DNA of 64,000 nt from Arion vulgaris (GCA_020796225.1 CM036753.1:88025703-88089702); one strand, 5' to 3'. Positions 1 through 10,740 are shown, numbered from the stretch's first letter. The notes: generated by a model not told the origin, from the sequence alone. Numbers and translations: made by a program.

Positions 1-78
1 CGTGTAACTTTAGAGTTTACATACAGAAAACCCTCAACTTTAAAGTATCACACCTGTTAATTATCAGATTTGATTGCA

Positions 79-330
79 CCCGTGTGTTTCTGGGATTCGC
101 AAGTGGAGCAAAGAATAGTAACACTGCAACCTATAAGGCATGTCGTAAGAGACGACTAGATAGGGGCCTAGGGGAAACTATCCTAGTAAATAAAAGCATC
201 GCATAAATCGGATATGATGGCCTATTGTAGGCGCATAGCTAGCACAACGTACCATCGCTCTTAGGCTCAGACCACATACAGATCACAAAGGTTGGTTTAA
301 CAAGTGGTCGATATGGAGTGTTCGAAGATT
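79..330 (+). mobile_element. SINE-A copy (tRNA-like/unclassified SINE)
   Basis: A 250-bp block recurs at 14044, 25673 and 41602. Shared landmarks are a CCCGTGT...GGGG head, 'caaagaatagtaacactgc', 'catgtcgtaagag', 'cctagtaaataaaaagc' and 'aagtggtcgatatgg', ending before a gaagaag-type tail. The dispersed copies, fixed internal order and A-rich tail fit a SINE moved by a LINE partner. No clear Pol III A/B boxes were identified, so its RNA parent is unresolved. This copy lacks a good tail. Confidence 0.7.
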
Positions 331-485
331 TGATTGGTTATCGGAAGGCTGTCAGAGCTGTCATGTGCCAGATGTGAGTTGTAATATAATAACATTTTTA
401 TTCTCTATGTTCACATGTTGGCATAAATTAGATCTCATTTTTTCTCAGCAGTCTTACCTGTTCTATCTGGATAGGGAAATGGGGT

Positions 486-705
486 GGGGGTCTCTGTTGC
501 TTAGTGGTTAAACCCTTGTCTACGCCGTTCTGTTCAAGAGTTCTCTTTTCCAGAGAACTCTAGGGTTGTTGCCAGAGCTACGAAGTTTGTGCTTTGTGCA
601 ATACTCTCAGCAGATGGCGTGTGATTTATTCAGAGAGAAACCGAACCATATGAGGTAAATCCCGGTGCAATGATGTCAATACTTCATCTTTAGGCCCCTT
701 TAGAC
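486..705 (+). mobile_element. SINE-D copy (tRNA-derived), interrupted by a LINE tail
   Basis: The head reads like a tRNA 5' half ('gcttagtggttaaac', an A-box-like match). The body shares 'tgccagagctacgaagtttg', 'gcaatactctcagcagatgg' and 'ccgaaccatatg' with copies at 48245 (+), 35640 (-), 39087 (-) and 56990 (-). Other copies keep a B box ('ggttcgaatcc'); here it is eroded. The element is cut at 'cccctttagac', which is duplicated after the next insertion. Confidence 0.7.
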
Positions 706-899
706 AGAAACACAGACTCCAGAGCACATCTTGCAGTCATGTCCATACACCAACTAAACGAAACATGGCCTCATGAACGAAGCTTACAGAGAAAGCTATG
801 GGGAACTCCCGAGAAACTCCAACTGACATGCAGCTTAATAGAGACAACACATCTCATGACTTAGACGAGCATTAGCAAATAAGAAGAAAAAGAAGAATA
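706..899 (+). mobile_element. 5'-truncated LINE 3' end inside SINE-D
   Basis: Translation gives a decayed 'EHILQSCP' zinc-knuckle C-terminus and 'KLWGTPEKLQ', a pattern common at the end of LINE ORF2 proteins, followed by a stop and an aagaagaaaaagaaga tail. The insert is flanked by an 11-bp direct repeat, 'cccctttagac', at 695-705 and 900-910. This is a typical target-primed insertion product. The clade is not resolved. Confidence 0.7.
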
Positions 900-902
900 C
901 CC

Positions 903-1016
903 CTTTAGACTTTATCTATCTATAACTTGCATTTTTATTTCTTTAGACTTTATCTATCTATAACTTGCATTTTTATTTCTTTAGACTTTATCTATCTATA
1001 ACTTGCATTTTTATTT
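903..1016. repeat. 38-bp tandem repeat, 3 perfect copies
   Basis: Units begin at 903, 941 and 979 and are identical. Each begins with 'ctttagac', the same word that ends SINE-D and forms the target duplication, so the array probably expanded from the SINE-D tail just after the LINE insertion point. Confidence 0.9.
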
Positions 1017-1274
1017 CTTGTTCGCATGTTTATTTAAAAAAGAAATAGAATACACATAAAATATCATATACAAATTCACAATTGGAAATGTTTTCGATTG
1101 ATCATTGATATTGAGTGTGTGCAACACTTGGGGCACTTTATGACATATGATATGTTCAGGAGAATCTACAAATACCGACCTTGTGCTAAATATTGCTACG
1201 TACTTTAAGGGTTAACCTAGCTGATAAAATCATTTTTTTCATGATGGAAGTAGGTTTGAAACAAACTTCGTACA

Positions 1275-1299
1275 CATAATATATATATATATATATATA
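1275..1299. repeat. (AT)n microsatellite
   Basis: About 12 uninterrupted AT dinucleotides. Similar tracts lie at 13896, 20671 and 44750. Confidence 0.9.
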
Positions 1300-2267
1300 C
1301 ATTTATTGTGTCTCTGTGGAGTTGAAGAACGGTGCCAGACTCTCGTTTCAAAAGTACTTGGTTGGTTTCCCTTTGGGGAGCGATTGGACTATTTTTACAG
1401 CGATCTCTGATCTCAATGTAAGGTTAGACTGAGTTCCTGGTCCAGGCCGACAATAAAACGTAGGTCCCTTGTTTAATTTGAGCAAGAGAAAGAATCATTG
1501 ACATTGTAAAATCAATAACAGTAGGCTGGAAATCCGATACCAGGACAAGAAATCATTAAAAAGAATTGAACAAATAGATCTTCATCTCTGAAAGACATTA
1601 CTTTTTGTCCTTCCTAACAGAGACTTGCCGATCTCAACCAAGCTGGACGCAAAGCCAGGCGCAGAAAATTTACGAATTGTAAACTTAATGTTTGATAGAT
1701 TATTGACATGATTTTGTCAAAATATGGACGCTGCTGGATTTGCTGAGATGAAGATCGGAGCACCTATGGACATGTCCGGAGTGCTATGATGATAGTCCTC
1801 ATAAAACTGATAACTGAACAAATATAAAACTTCTACATATTTTCGCTAAGTTGATGGTGACCGATGAATAATACACCAAGTAGTGAAGTTTTCCAAGGGA
1901 CATCAACAAATAGTTGATGTTTTCACCGAAAGATACTTATCAAGTATTGGAGACATGATAGGACACATGAAATTAATTTATCACCGCTACTCAGGGTTTA
2001 TGGTGACTTTAGTTTAACTGGGGAAACAGTCTTCGCTAATAAACTGGACCTAAATGGTTTGTTGTTGTTTATTATGTAGGTGGATTACACCTCTTTAAGT
2101 CGAGGCGCGCCCCTTTCAATCTAAGAGCGAGTCTTATTTTGGTTATATAAGAGCGTGTAGACCAACACACACACAAAATAAGAATGAACTCGTTGCGGAG
2201 AATTCAAGTTATATATTAGTAACCTAGATGCTTATTGGAGAGAAGACGTTTAGAAGGAAGTTATGAC
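1300..2267. other. No recognised gene; faint SINE-G trace
   Basis: No open frame resembles a known protein. At about 1720-1805 'agatcggagcacc' and 'atgatgatagtcct' resemble the 3' half of SINE-G (44800). The rest is AT-rich single-copy-looking DNA. Confidence 0.4.
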
Positions 2268-2800
2268 CAAATCTTCTTCTTCTTCACCCTTCGACCCTAG
2301 GGAAGCATAGGTCCGCTACCAAGGCCTTCCAAGCCCGCCTATCGAAGGCCATCCTTTCCAGATCTCTCCACTCTCTCCCATTTTCTTGCATTCCGTCTCC
2401 AACTCACGTCTCCAGGTGTTCGTGAGTCTTCCCCTACCTCTATTGCCCTGGGGGTTCCATCGGAAGAGCCTATCTTGTGATCTGTTAGGGATTTTCTCAG
2501 TGTGTGTCCTATCCATCACCACCTTCTGCTCCTTAACTCTTGTTCCACCTGTCGTTGTCCTGTTCTATCCCAGAGTTACCTGTTTGTAGTCCTGTCATAC
2601 CATCGCAGATGAAGTATCCTGCGCAGGCATCTACTGATGAATGTCTGCAACATTTTGGTGTTCCCCTTAGTTGTTCTCCATGTCTCCGTTCCATACAGAA
2701 GAACAGCCTTGATATTTGAGTTAAATATCATTATCTTAGTTTTATTCCTGATCATTCTTGAACTTCATATGTTCTTCAGAATGGCAAAGGCTGATGACCG
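2268..2800 (-). mobile_element. LINE-S fragment (ORF2 C-terminus and tail)
   Basis: The minus strand encodes a decayed RT C-terminus. A 'VVMDRTHTEK' stretch stands where 'RRWRWIGHTLRK' is usual, followed by 'RLFRWNPQGNRGRGR' and 'NTWRRELETECKKMG'. That order is typical of non-LTR ORF2 ends in many invertebrates. The 3' end has an agaagaagaag tail at about 2270. Upstream, to about 2800, broken frames still recall the 'LLYGSETWRTT' region. A related piece lies at 32135. An RTE/Jockey-type clade is likely but not proven. Confidence 0.7.
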
Positions 2801-2914
2801 AATCTACTTCTTCTAATATATCTGATCTCTGAATATTCAACATGTATTGACTATCTTCTCGAGACTTGTGTCTGAAACGTAACGTATTTCTCCAGACTAA
2901 TAAAATGGTTATCT

Positions 2915-3022
2915 GTTGGTTCTACAGAATAATTGATTGATTGATTTGAATATCATCATTGCATTTCGGTGATTAGTCATATGCGCTCCGATCTCTTTGT
3001 TACACTGTAAGATCTCAGAGGC
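2915..3022 (-). mobile_element. SINE-G 3' portion
   Basis: On the minus strand it shares 'aaagagatcggagcgcat', 'tgcaatgatgat' and an (AATC)n tail with the + strand copy at 44800-44935. The tail is visible as gattgattgattt at 2936-2947. It abuts the 15-bp array. Confidence 0.55.
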
Positions 3023-3023
3023 A

Positions 3024-3342
3024 ATAACACGGGTCCATGCGGACACGCTCCTAGTGAACACGGGCCTAGTGAACACTGGTCCATGCGAACACGGTCCTAG
3101 TGAACACGGTCCTAGTGAACACGGGCCTAGTGAACACTGGTCCATGCGAATACGGTCCTAGTGAACACGGGCCTGGTGAACACGGGCCGAGCGAATACGT
3201 GCCTAGTGAACACGGGCATAGTGAACACGTGCCTAGTGAACATGGGCCTAGTGAACACGGGCCTAGTGAACATGGGCATAGTGAACACGGGCGTAGTGAA
3301 CACTGGCCTAGTGAACACGGGCCTAGCAAACACGTGCCTAGC
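3024..3342. repeat. 15-bp minisatellite, left block (about 21 units)
   Basis: The unit is close to 'ctagtgaacacgggc' with frequent variants (catgcgaacac, cgagcgaatac). The period of 15 leaves open frames on both strands, but these are low-complexity and unlikely to be translated. The same unit resumes at 3724 beyond MITE-K. Confidence 0.9.
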
Positions 3343-3345
3343 CAC

Positions 3346-3719
3346 AGCCAACTCTAAATAACTAGGTCTGACAACTGACGGTGGAACCCCTGACCTAGAT
3401 CAGAGTGGGGTGGAGTGTGGGTGGGCAAGGGGGTTGGAATTTATATATGTTTGATAGAACACTGCAAGTTTTTTGCAATTTTACTCAATTCTGTGAGTCT
3501 ATGGTTATTTATTGGTGAAAATATTCATAATATTGATATTCCTTATTGTTAAACTGAACTTGTTGCATAATATAACTTCGAGTTAGCATTTTCTGTTGCT
3601 TTTAACATGAATTCGTTTATATACAACAATACTGGAATATGAGGTCACGTGGTGTAGTTGTGGTCTGATTGCCCATAAGTCCTACCTGAGTCCGCAGGCC
3701 CATTAGTTTAGAGTTGGCT
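3346..3719. mobile_element. MITE-K, splitting the 15-bp minisatellite
   Basis: About 374 bp bounded by inverted 'agccaactctaaa' and 'tttagagttggct'. A second, reverse-oriented copy sits at 35106-35458 and shares the interior ('tgcataatataac', 'caccaataaataac' in complement). Copies at two sites with inverted ends indicate a non-autonomous DNA transposon. Target duplications cannot be read here because both flanks are repetitive. Superfamily is unassigned; the other copy suggests a 9-10 bp duplication. Confidence 0.65.
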
Positions 3720-3723
3720 CTCG

Positions 3724-3910
3724 TCTAGTGAACACGGGCCTAGGAACACGGGCCTAGTGAACACGGGTCTAGCGAACACAGCCCTAGCGAACACGGCCCT
3801 AGCGAACACGGGCCTAGCGAACACGGGTCTAGCGAACACGGGTCTAGCGAACACGGACCTAGCGGACACGGACCTAGTGAACACAGGTCTAGTGAACACG
3901 GGCCTAGTGC
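3724..3910. repeat. 15-bp minisatellite, right block (about 12 units)
   Basis: Same unit as 3024-3342, here with more 'ctagcgaacacgggt' variants. The two blocks are best explained as one array parted by MITE-K. Confidence 0.9.
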
Positions 3911-4139
3911 AAAGCAATTTTGTGATGTTTATGTTCTTGGAGTTTTTCTTTTTCAGCTTTAGCGCATACAAAGCTTCTATATAACTGCAAATATAAGACA
4001 ACTACAAATGTCTTGATGTAGGTCTCACTGGGGTATGTCGTTTCAAATTTCTGGATAATTCTTCTAGTAAATTCTCTGGACGATACAATAACTACAATAA
4101 AGCAACACTAATTTTTTAAAACTGTCTTTTTATTTATGT

Positions 4140-4222
4140 CCTGTTATTGTTATTGTATTCCTACCTCGTTATTGTTATTGTATTCATACCTCATTATTGT
4201 TATTGTATTCATACCTCGTTGT
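4140..4222. repeat. 25-bp tandem repeat, about 3 copies
   Basis: The unit contains 'ttattgttattgtattc' plus 'atacctc'. It is followed by degenerate TATTG-rich sequence to about 4330. The open frames here reflect composition, not a gene. Confidence 0.75.
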
Positions 4223-4330
4223 TGTTACAATTTTCGTTCTTTTATTATTATCTTATCTATGCCTTGCTATTGTTGCCTTATCTATGGCTATATATTGTTT
4301 GTTTATCTTTGCTTATCTATTGCTGTTTAA

Positions 4331-5436
4331 AGCAACAAGTATTTTCCTTGCTATTATTTATTATCCTGATTTACGAGTTCGTGAGGTCGCTCTTTCGAAT
4401 CTCATGTTATTTGAAGCGGTATTCTTGTGCTTTCATTTCGAAAAATGCTCTTCAGAATCTGCTGACGTTTACTCACATGTAAACATGGCAGTACAAAACA
4501 GTGGTTGTCGGATTCCCATGTTTGAATCCGTTGCTCCCAAAGAAGATTGACACATTTTCGTAAAGACGTCAAACTCATCTTAAGCAACATCTTCTCTTAC
4601 AATGTGTGTTCTTACGACACAGCTATTGACCGATAATCTCAATAGAACAAACAAACCTTTGCTACAAATGTATGTTTCCGCCACTCTTAGTCTCTCTCTC
4701 TCCCTCTCTCTTCTTCTTCTTCTCTCTAGTTCTTCACTATTCCGAATCAGTTTGGCTGCATGAGATGGCTGTAGAGCATCCCATTATGCCTGCCCTACTA
4801 AGGACTCCACTCCAGATATTCTGTTTGGGTTTACTCCCATATTCCTTGCCTCTTGCGAGGATCCCCACACAACAGTGGTGCTATTTCTCTATATCTGGTA
4901 GTCTGCTTCTTGGATATCAGGGTTAATTCACTTAGCGGTGGGTCCCATATCACAGGTCTAGGATTGAGACCTCCTCCGAGTGAAAGGACGGAGTAGGAAT
5001 AGACCAGCGAAAATCTGAAGAAGCACGGTGGCAATGGAAACGATAGAGTCTGGAATGACAATGATAAAAAGGCAGCAGACAGGCAGCTATGAGGAATCAC
5101 TTGTCCTTAGTTGATGTTTCATCTATGACGTGAAGAAGATATAATAAGAACCAGCTCATTTCAATTTACTTTATAGGATAAGTTCTGACTGCATGATTAT
5201 ACGTACACACCGACACACCCACGCAAACACACAAGTACGTACAAAGTTTAGCTGGAGAAAGTCGCCAGTTATTGCCAATTTCATGATTTCGAATCATGGC
5301 AAAAAAAGACTGTCTGAACCAATCCTGTCTTTATACTACCAATACAGACAACGAAAAAATATCTGGTGTACCGTATAGCATATCCAAATGTCGTGTCGTG
5401 TCTTCATTTTATATAATTGGATTAAAGAAATGCAAA
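4331..5436. other. No recognised gene; repeat-like block with CT-rich edge
   Basis: At 4685-5095 a CT-rich tract ('ctctctctctccctctc') leads into a denser, higher-GC block. On the minus strand this contains 'gggatcctcgcaagagg' and 'tctggagtggagtcc'. Its composition differs from its surroundings and suggests an unclassified transposon piece. No second copy is visible in this window. Confidence 0.35.
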
Positions 5437-5507
5437 AAATATATGAAATGATAATACAACAAGGTCTAGACAAATATATGAAATGATAATACAAGGTCTA
5501 GACAAAT
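5437..5507. repeat. Tandem duplication of about 34 bp
   Basis: 'atatgaaatgataatacaa' followed by 'caaggtctagacaa' occurs twice in succession; the second copy is 3 bp shorter. Confidence 0.8.
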
Positions 5508-5589
5508 ATGCTATTCAGTTTCACATTTTCTCTACGTCTTTTTGTGTGCATTATTTGTTTTCTTCTTTCACAGTGATGACTGTTTTTGG

Positions 5590-5874
5590 ATCATGGCCGT
5601 ACTTTTTATTTGGGTACAAAATTTGACCTTCTGCAAGCTAGAGCATTGCATTGCGAAGGGTAAATTATTTTTCATTTGTGGACAATGTCTAACCACCAGC
5701 AATTCAGAATGTTGTGTCAGGAAGGGTACATTACCAAATACTCTATATGTGTGTACAAATCTGACCTCATGCGAGCCAGCATATTCTGTTAGGAAACCTA
5801 CATTATCAAATGCACTTAAGTTTACAGTTGTAAACACTTTAACAACTTGTACTTTAAACTGCCTTACTTTTTCG
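5590..5874. repeat. Degenerate ~70-bp repeat (tentative)
   Basis: Three or four loosely similar segments start near 5619, 5681 and 5751. They share 'tgacctyctgcraryta' and 'aggaagggtacattayca'-like words. A 140-codon open frame spans this stretch, but it has no recognisable domain and ends inside the adjacent LINE-R. I treat it as non-coding. Confidence 0.35.
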
Positions 5875-6082
5875 TTATTGGTTACTAAACTGACGTCATT
5901 GCACTCCGGGCAGACCCATAGGTGCTCAGTCTCCCCAACAGATATCGAAGAGTATGCATACTGATGGTTCCCGTAGCTCGCTGATTAAACACACCTCCCA
6001 CTCTGCCTCTCAAGCATCCAGTTCGACTTGAACAACGGGTAACTCCAAACTGCCTAAATCGCTTGATCGATTCAACATCGAT
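5875..6082 (-). mobile_element. LINE-R 3' end (5'-truncated)
   Basis: Read on the minus strand, it encodes the ORF2 C-terminus downstream of RNase H: 'IDVESIKRFRQFGVTR', 'LRGRV', 'FNQRATGTIS', then 'WVCPECNDVSL' with the CxxC of the terminal zinc knuckle. It ends in an 'aaccaataaccaa'-type tail. The same tail region recurs at 21513, 26128, 30775 and 36225. RT plus RNase H plus zinc knuckle is the layout of the I/Nimb group. Confidence 0.75.
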
Positions 6083-7162
6083 TTTAGTTTACTTTTTCAA
6101 GTAACCCAACTTCTGTTGTTATTCGCATATTCTTATTTCAATTATTTTCTGTTGGTAACGGCGCAGTAAAACAGAATAATTAACGAAATATATCTGTAGA
6201 TAAAACGTCAAGTTATATAGTTTAACAACACACATTAACATACTCAACAACTTTTCGAATGAAAATTTCTTGTCAAATACAAGACGCTACAAAAAAAAAC
6301 GCAATGTAATCCTAAAGAAACAGACACACGATTTGGAAATATAACAGGGAATAATAATAGAGTGATTAAAATAGTAACCACAAGTAATATTATAAAAGGA
6401 CAGAAAAGACAGTAACAAATATATGCAAGAGAGACAAGAAACTACATAACGATTTTATTAAGGAAAGGTAAGTAATTCGTGTTAAATCAAAGCGGTGAAC
6501 GTACTAACTATGAATATAACAGATTTTCTAGAGGAAATCGACTCATATGATCAAAATAACACAAACGGACGACTGTGACAGGGATGTCATGAGAACGTAA
6601 ATGGGCAGCACTATTAAGTTGAGTAAATACCGAAATCAAAGCGAGATGTGTGATAGTATGCACGTATTGACAGAAACGATAACTAAGCCTCCTGCCAGTT
6701 TCCTACATTCTATTCTACAGACAGCTCATCTCATTTCGTCGCTCACTTTTTATGCTTCCTTTATTTATCACCACCGTGGTATATTATTTGATCAATTTTT
6801 TCTTCGTTTTATTCCAATCTGCACATTTCGTATACAACTCTTTCTATCATCTTGTATTGACATCTTTAGCTTTTCCTCTGTAAATATTTCTGTTCTGCCT
6901 TCATTGACGTACATTCGATACGAGACGTAGCTTTTATCATGTGCTCATAGTTTGTCTTCATTCATTGATTTCATTGTGATCAAACTGGCACATTTGTTGG
7001 TGCTATTCATGTAGTTGTTGATGAAGTGTATTTATATAACTAAACATGGCAAACACTATTGTATTGATGTGATGCTGCCAGAAATATTAACAGGAAATAG
7101 TGTAAATGCCATCTATGATGCAGTTACTATTATATTTCACTTTTACTATTATATGTTACATA
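6083..7162. other. AT-rich stretch without recognised features
   Basis: The open frames at 6601 and 7015 are short, have no similarity I recognise and look random in composition. No repeat copies were found elsewhere in the window. Confidence 0.4.
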
Positions 7163-7213
7163 TTTTCTGCAAACAATCGCTCCATACCGCTCTGTCCTGG
7201 ACAACTTGTTTAA
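7163..7213 (-). mobile_element. LINE-P 3' fragment, left of an insertion
   Basis: 'tccataccgctctgtcctgg' matches the complement of the LINE-P C-terminus at 43890-43915 and the minus copy at 53375. It stops at TTAA (7210-7213) and resumes at 8511. Confidence 0.7.
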
Positions 7214-8510
7214 GGTAGAACAATACATGGAAAACAATTTTTTTTATACCAACATGTTTTCTTTTCATGCTCTAATTCATCTGTAACATATCCCAGTATA
7301 TCAAATAATTTTTAAAAAAGCATATATGTACTCTGCTTTGGTAGGAATCAGTGTTTCTCTATACACACCTCCTTGAGGGACTTGCATAGCAACCAATGTT
7401 TACATTTGGTTACTATGTGAATACCTTCAGAACATAACAATTCACAATCTTAAAACTGCGAAATTATAATTATACTGTGGTAAACAAAAGTCCATATACA
7501 CTGTGTTCTCAAGGGAAGTCACTCTGTGATGTACTACTAACATTCAAAAATTGTGTGTCGACTAGATTTCGTTTTGAAAATGTCTACTAACATTGTGTAT
7601 TTTCCCCAACATCATATCTGTTTTATACTATATACGTGTTTATCATATGTGATAGTGGTTAGTAACATATCTTTTGTTTATAATGGGAAACAAGAAACAG
7701 AGTAGAAAATCTGGTAAGCGTAAGTTTTGTGGAAACCGGTACACTAAATCAGATAAGCTAGAGATAAACAAACGTGATGCACCTATTGTCAATAGTGAAT
7801 ACACTGAGAATGTCTGCTTCTCTGTAAAGAACATTAAAGTATTTGAAAGTTAAACGCATTGTAATCAAGACAACAAAGGACATGGGTTTATCCTTATACT
7901 GCGAAAGGGATTCATAGACACTGCAGCAGCAATAGAATGAGGCCTTTATTCAACCGAAGGTCATTAAACTACAAATAGTGTGTACTTTTTCAGTTTTCTT
8001 CGTTTTCTCAGAATTATGTTTTACCCTAAGTTGTGATCTTTGAAATAAGATAACTCTGCTTAAGTGCATTCAATTCGCTTGAAATTTGAAACAACCATCT
8101 TTCATAAACTATTGCGAGGGCTGAACTAGAATGGACAAAATTGAACTCATAGTTATGGTTTTATGACCATTATGCATATATAATGAGGCACAGATATTGG
8201 ACTTGATATTTTTAAAGTTCATTTAAAAAAACCTTTGTCCATATCCTATCATTCTACTTCAGGCCATCAATCTACATATAATGAATCAATATGCTAAGTT
8301 TCACTGAAATCCAGCAATCAACACCATAGTTATGAAACTTTAAAAAGATATATAATTTTTGTACTGTGGCGCCATATTGGATAGCTAATTTGCATAATTA
8401 ATTAATTAAGATTTTTTAAAATTGCGAAGTCCATACTTATACTATACCCCTGAAATTGTGATTCAGTGATGAAAATTAGAGTTTTTTACCCTACCATGTA
8501 CGCATCTACC
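7214..8510 (+). mobile_element. TTAA-flanked DNA transposon remnant (Kolobok/piggyBac-type)
   Basis: The ends are 'ggtagaacaatacatgg' and its near complement 'ccatgtacgcatctacc', immediately flanked by TTAA at 7210-7213 and 8511-8514. Removing the insert plus one TTAA rejoins LINE-P in register ('gtttaatcttctc' against 'gctcaatctcatcc' at 53410). TTAA duplications are the signature of piggyBac and Kolobok superfamilies. The interior is AT-rich, holds a 56-codon frame (7683) and 'gccatattggatagc', and is too short for a full transposase. Kolobok is my preference because of the encoded peptide. Confidence 0.65.
7683..7853 (+). pseudogene. Truncated transposase N-terminus, 56 aa
   Basis: The frame starts MGNKKQSRKSGKRKFCGNRY and is strongly basic. 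The 'KRKF.GNRYTK' pattern resembles the N-terminus of large uncharacterised invertebrate proteins annotated with a Mutator-like transposase domain, as I recall them. The remaining residues (SDKLEINKRD..., ending FES) show no catalytic motif and the frame closes at 7853. Full-length relatives are several hundred residues, so this is a relic or a first-exon remnant of the enclosing TTAA element. Similarity is by eye only. Confidence 0.45.
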
Positions 8511-8660
8511 TTAATCTTCTCTATGTAATTGAGTTCAATATTTCTCGCCTCTCTCAGTAAAGTTCATTTCAATATTTCCCTAGGGATTTCTTTCTTTATT
8601 GAACCTTTTGTCTCCCACTTCAATGCCTGTCTAGTGAGTACATGAAGTTGATGTTACTAT
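8511..8660 (-). mobile_element. LINE-P 3' fragment, right of the insertion
   Basis: 'ctcgcctctctcagtaaag' matches 'ttgcctctctcagcaaag' of the LINE-P copy at 53440. Then 'attgaaccttttgtctcc' and 'acttcaatgcctg' match the next part ('cttgaaccctttgcatcc', 'acttcaatgcctg'). The last portion is also the first unit of the following minisatellite. Confidence 0.65.
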
Positions 8661-10428
8661 TGAACACTTTGTCTTCCACTTCAATGTCTGTCTAGTGAGT
8701 ACATGTAGTTGATGTTACTATTGAACTCTTTGTCTTCCACTTCAATGCCTGTTTAGTGAGTACATGTAGTTGATGTTACTATTGAACTCTTTGTCTTCCA
8801 CTTCAATGCCTGTCTAGTGAGTACATGTAGTTGATGTTACTATTGAACTCTTTGTCTTCCACTTCAATGCCTGTTTAGTGAGTACATGTAGTTGATGTTA
8901 CTATTGAACACTTTGTCTCCCACTTCAATGTCTGTCTAGTGAGTACATGTAGTTGATGTTACTATTGAACACTTTGTCTCCCACTTCAATGTCTGTCTAG
9001 TGAGTACATGTAGTTGATGTTACTATTGAACACTTTGTCTCCCACTTCAATGCCTGTCTAGTGAGTACATGAAGTTGATGTTACTATTGAACACTTTGTC
9101 TCCCACTTCAATGTCTGTCTAGTGAGTACATGAAGTTGATGTTACTATTGAACACTTTGTCTCCCACTTCAATGTCTGTCTAGTGAGTACATGAAGTTGA
9201 TGTTACTATTGAACTCTTTGTCTTCCACTTCAATGCCTGTTTAGTGAGTACATGTAGTTGATGTTACTATTGAACACTTTGTCTCCCACTTCAATGTCTG
9301 TCTAGTGAGTACATGTAGTTGATGTTACTATTGAACTCTTTGTCTTCCACTTCAATGCCTGTCTAGTGAGTACATGTAGTTGATGTTACTATTGAACTCT
9401 TTGTCTTCCACTTCAATGCCTGTTTAGTGAGTACATGTAGTTGATGTTACTATTGAACTCTTTGTCTTCCACTTCAATGCCTGTCTAGTGAGTACATGTA
9501 GTTGATGTTACTATTGAACACTTTGTCTTCCACTTCAATGTCTGTCTAGTGAGTACATGAAGTTGATGTTACTATTGAACTCTTTGTCTCCCACTTCAAT
9601 GTCTGTCTAGTGAGTACATGTAGTTGATGTTACTATTGAACACTTTGTCTCCCACTTCAATGTCTGTCTAGTGAGTACATGTAGTTGATGTTACTATTGA
9701 ACACTTTGTCTCCCACTTCAATGTCTGTCTAGTGAGTACATGTAGTTGATGTTACTATTGAACACTTTGTCTCCCACTTCAATGCCTGTTTAGTGAGTAC
9801 ATGTAGTTGATGTTACTATTGAACACTTTGTCTTCCACTTCAATGCCTGTCTAGTGAGTACATGTAGTTGATGTTACTATTGAACACTTTGTCTCCCACT
9901 TCAATGCCTGTTTAGTGAGTACATGTAGTTGATGTTACTATTGAACACTTTGTCTTCCACTTCAATGTCTGTCTAGTGAGTACATGTAGTTGATGTTACT
10001 ATTGAACACTTTGTCTTCCACTTCAATGCCTGTCTAGTGAGTACATGTAGTTGATGTTACTATTGAACACTTTGTCTTCCACTTCAATGTCTGTCTAGTG
10101 AGTACATGTAGTTGATGTTACTATTGAACACTTTGTCTTCCACTTCAATGTCTGTTTAGTGAGTACATGAAGTTGATGTTACTATTGAACACTTTGTCTC
10201 CCACTTCAATGTCTGTCTAGTGAGTACATGTAGTTGATGTTACTATTGAACACTTTGTCTTCCACTTCAATGCCTGTCTAGTGAGTACATGTAGTTGATG
10301 TTACTATTGAAAACTTTGTCTTCCACTTCAATGCCTGTCTAGTGAGTACATGTAGTTGATGTTACTATTGAACACTTTGTCTCCCACTTCAATGCCTGTC
10401 TAGTGAGTACATGTAGTTGATGTTACTA
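8598..10428. repeat. 61-bp minisatellite, about 30 copies
   Basis: The period of 61 is constant across about 1,831 bp with no indels that I can see. Variation is limited to a few alternating sites: 'gaacactt'/'gaactctt', 'ctcccac'/'cttccac', 'tgcctg'/'tgtctg', 'tctagtg'/'tttagtg', 'catgtag'/'catgaag'. Variant types are shuffled along the array, suggesting unequal exchange. Half of the unit ('ctttgtctcccacttcaatg' and 'cctg') derives from LINE-P. Confidence 0.97.
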
Positions 10429-10740
10429 AATAAAAAATATAGTGGAAACTAGCAATCTGTTCAAGTAAATTGTAAATCAATGTTGTTAAAAATACCATCA
10501 ATATAGAATATGAATAGCTTTATGTAAAATATAAAATAAAAAACCAGTATATACCAAGTGTGGGTTTTTTTTATTTTACCGGCCAAAGGAAAATTATCTT
10601 CTTCTTTAGCTTCTTCCTAGCCTTTGAGGTTCATTGCTACAAATATCATCCGTTGTTACACATTTTATGTCAACAAGAGATTACCCAGGATCTATCAGGT
10701 CGTATCATTCATATATAATTGTTAACTTGAGATTTATATT
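10429..10740. other. No recognised feature
   Basis: AT-rich; the minisatellite ends abruptly at 'tgttacta'. A short 'cttcttctttagcttcttcc' at about 10599 may be the reverse of a SINE or LINE tail. Confidence 0.4.

Noticed and set aside
5542..5964. 140-codon open frame
   Set aside because: No domain, overlaps degenerate repeats and the end of a LINE-R on the opposite strand.
8598..10428. Possible CRISPR-like array
   Set aside because: Units are contiguous and nearly identical over their whole length with no unique spacers; eukaryotic context; no Cas genes.
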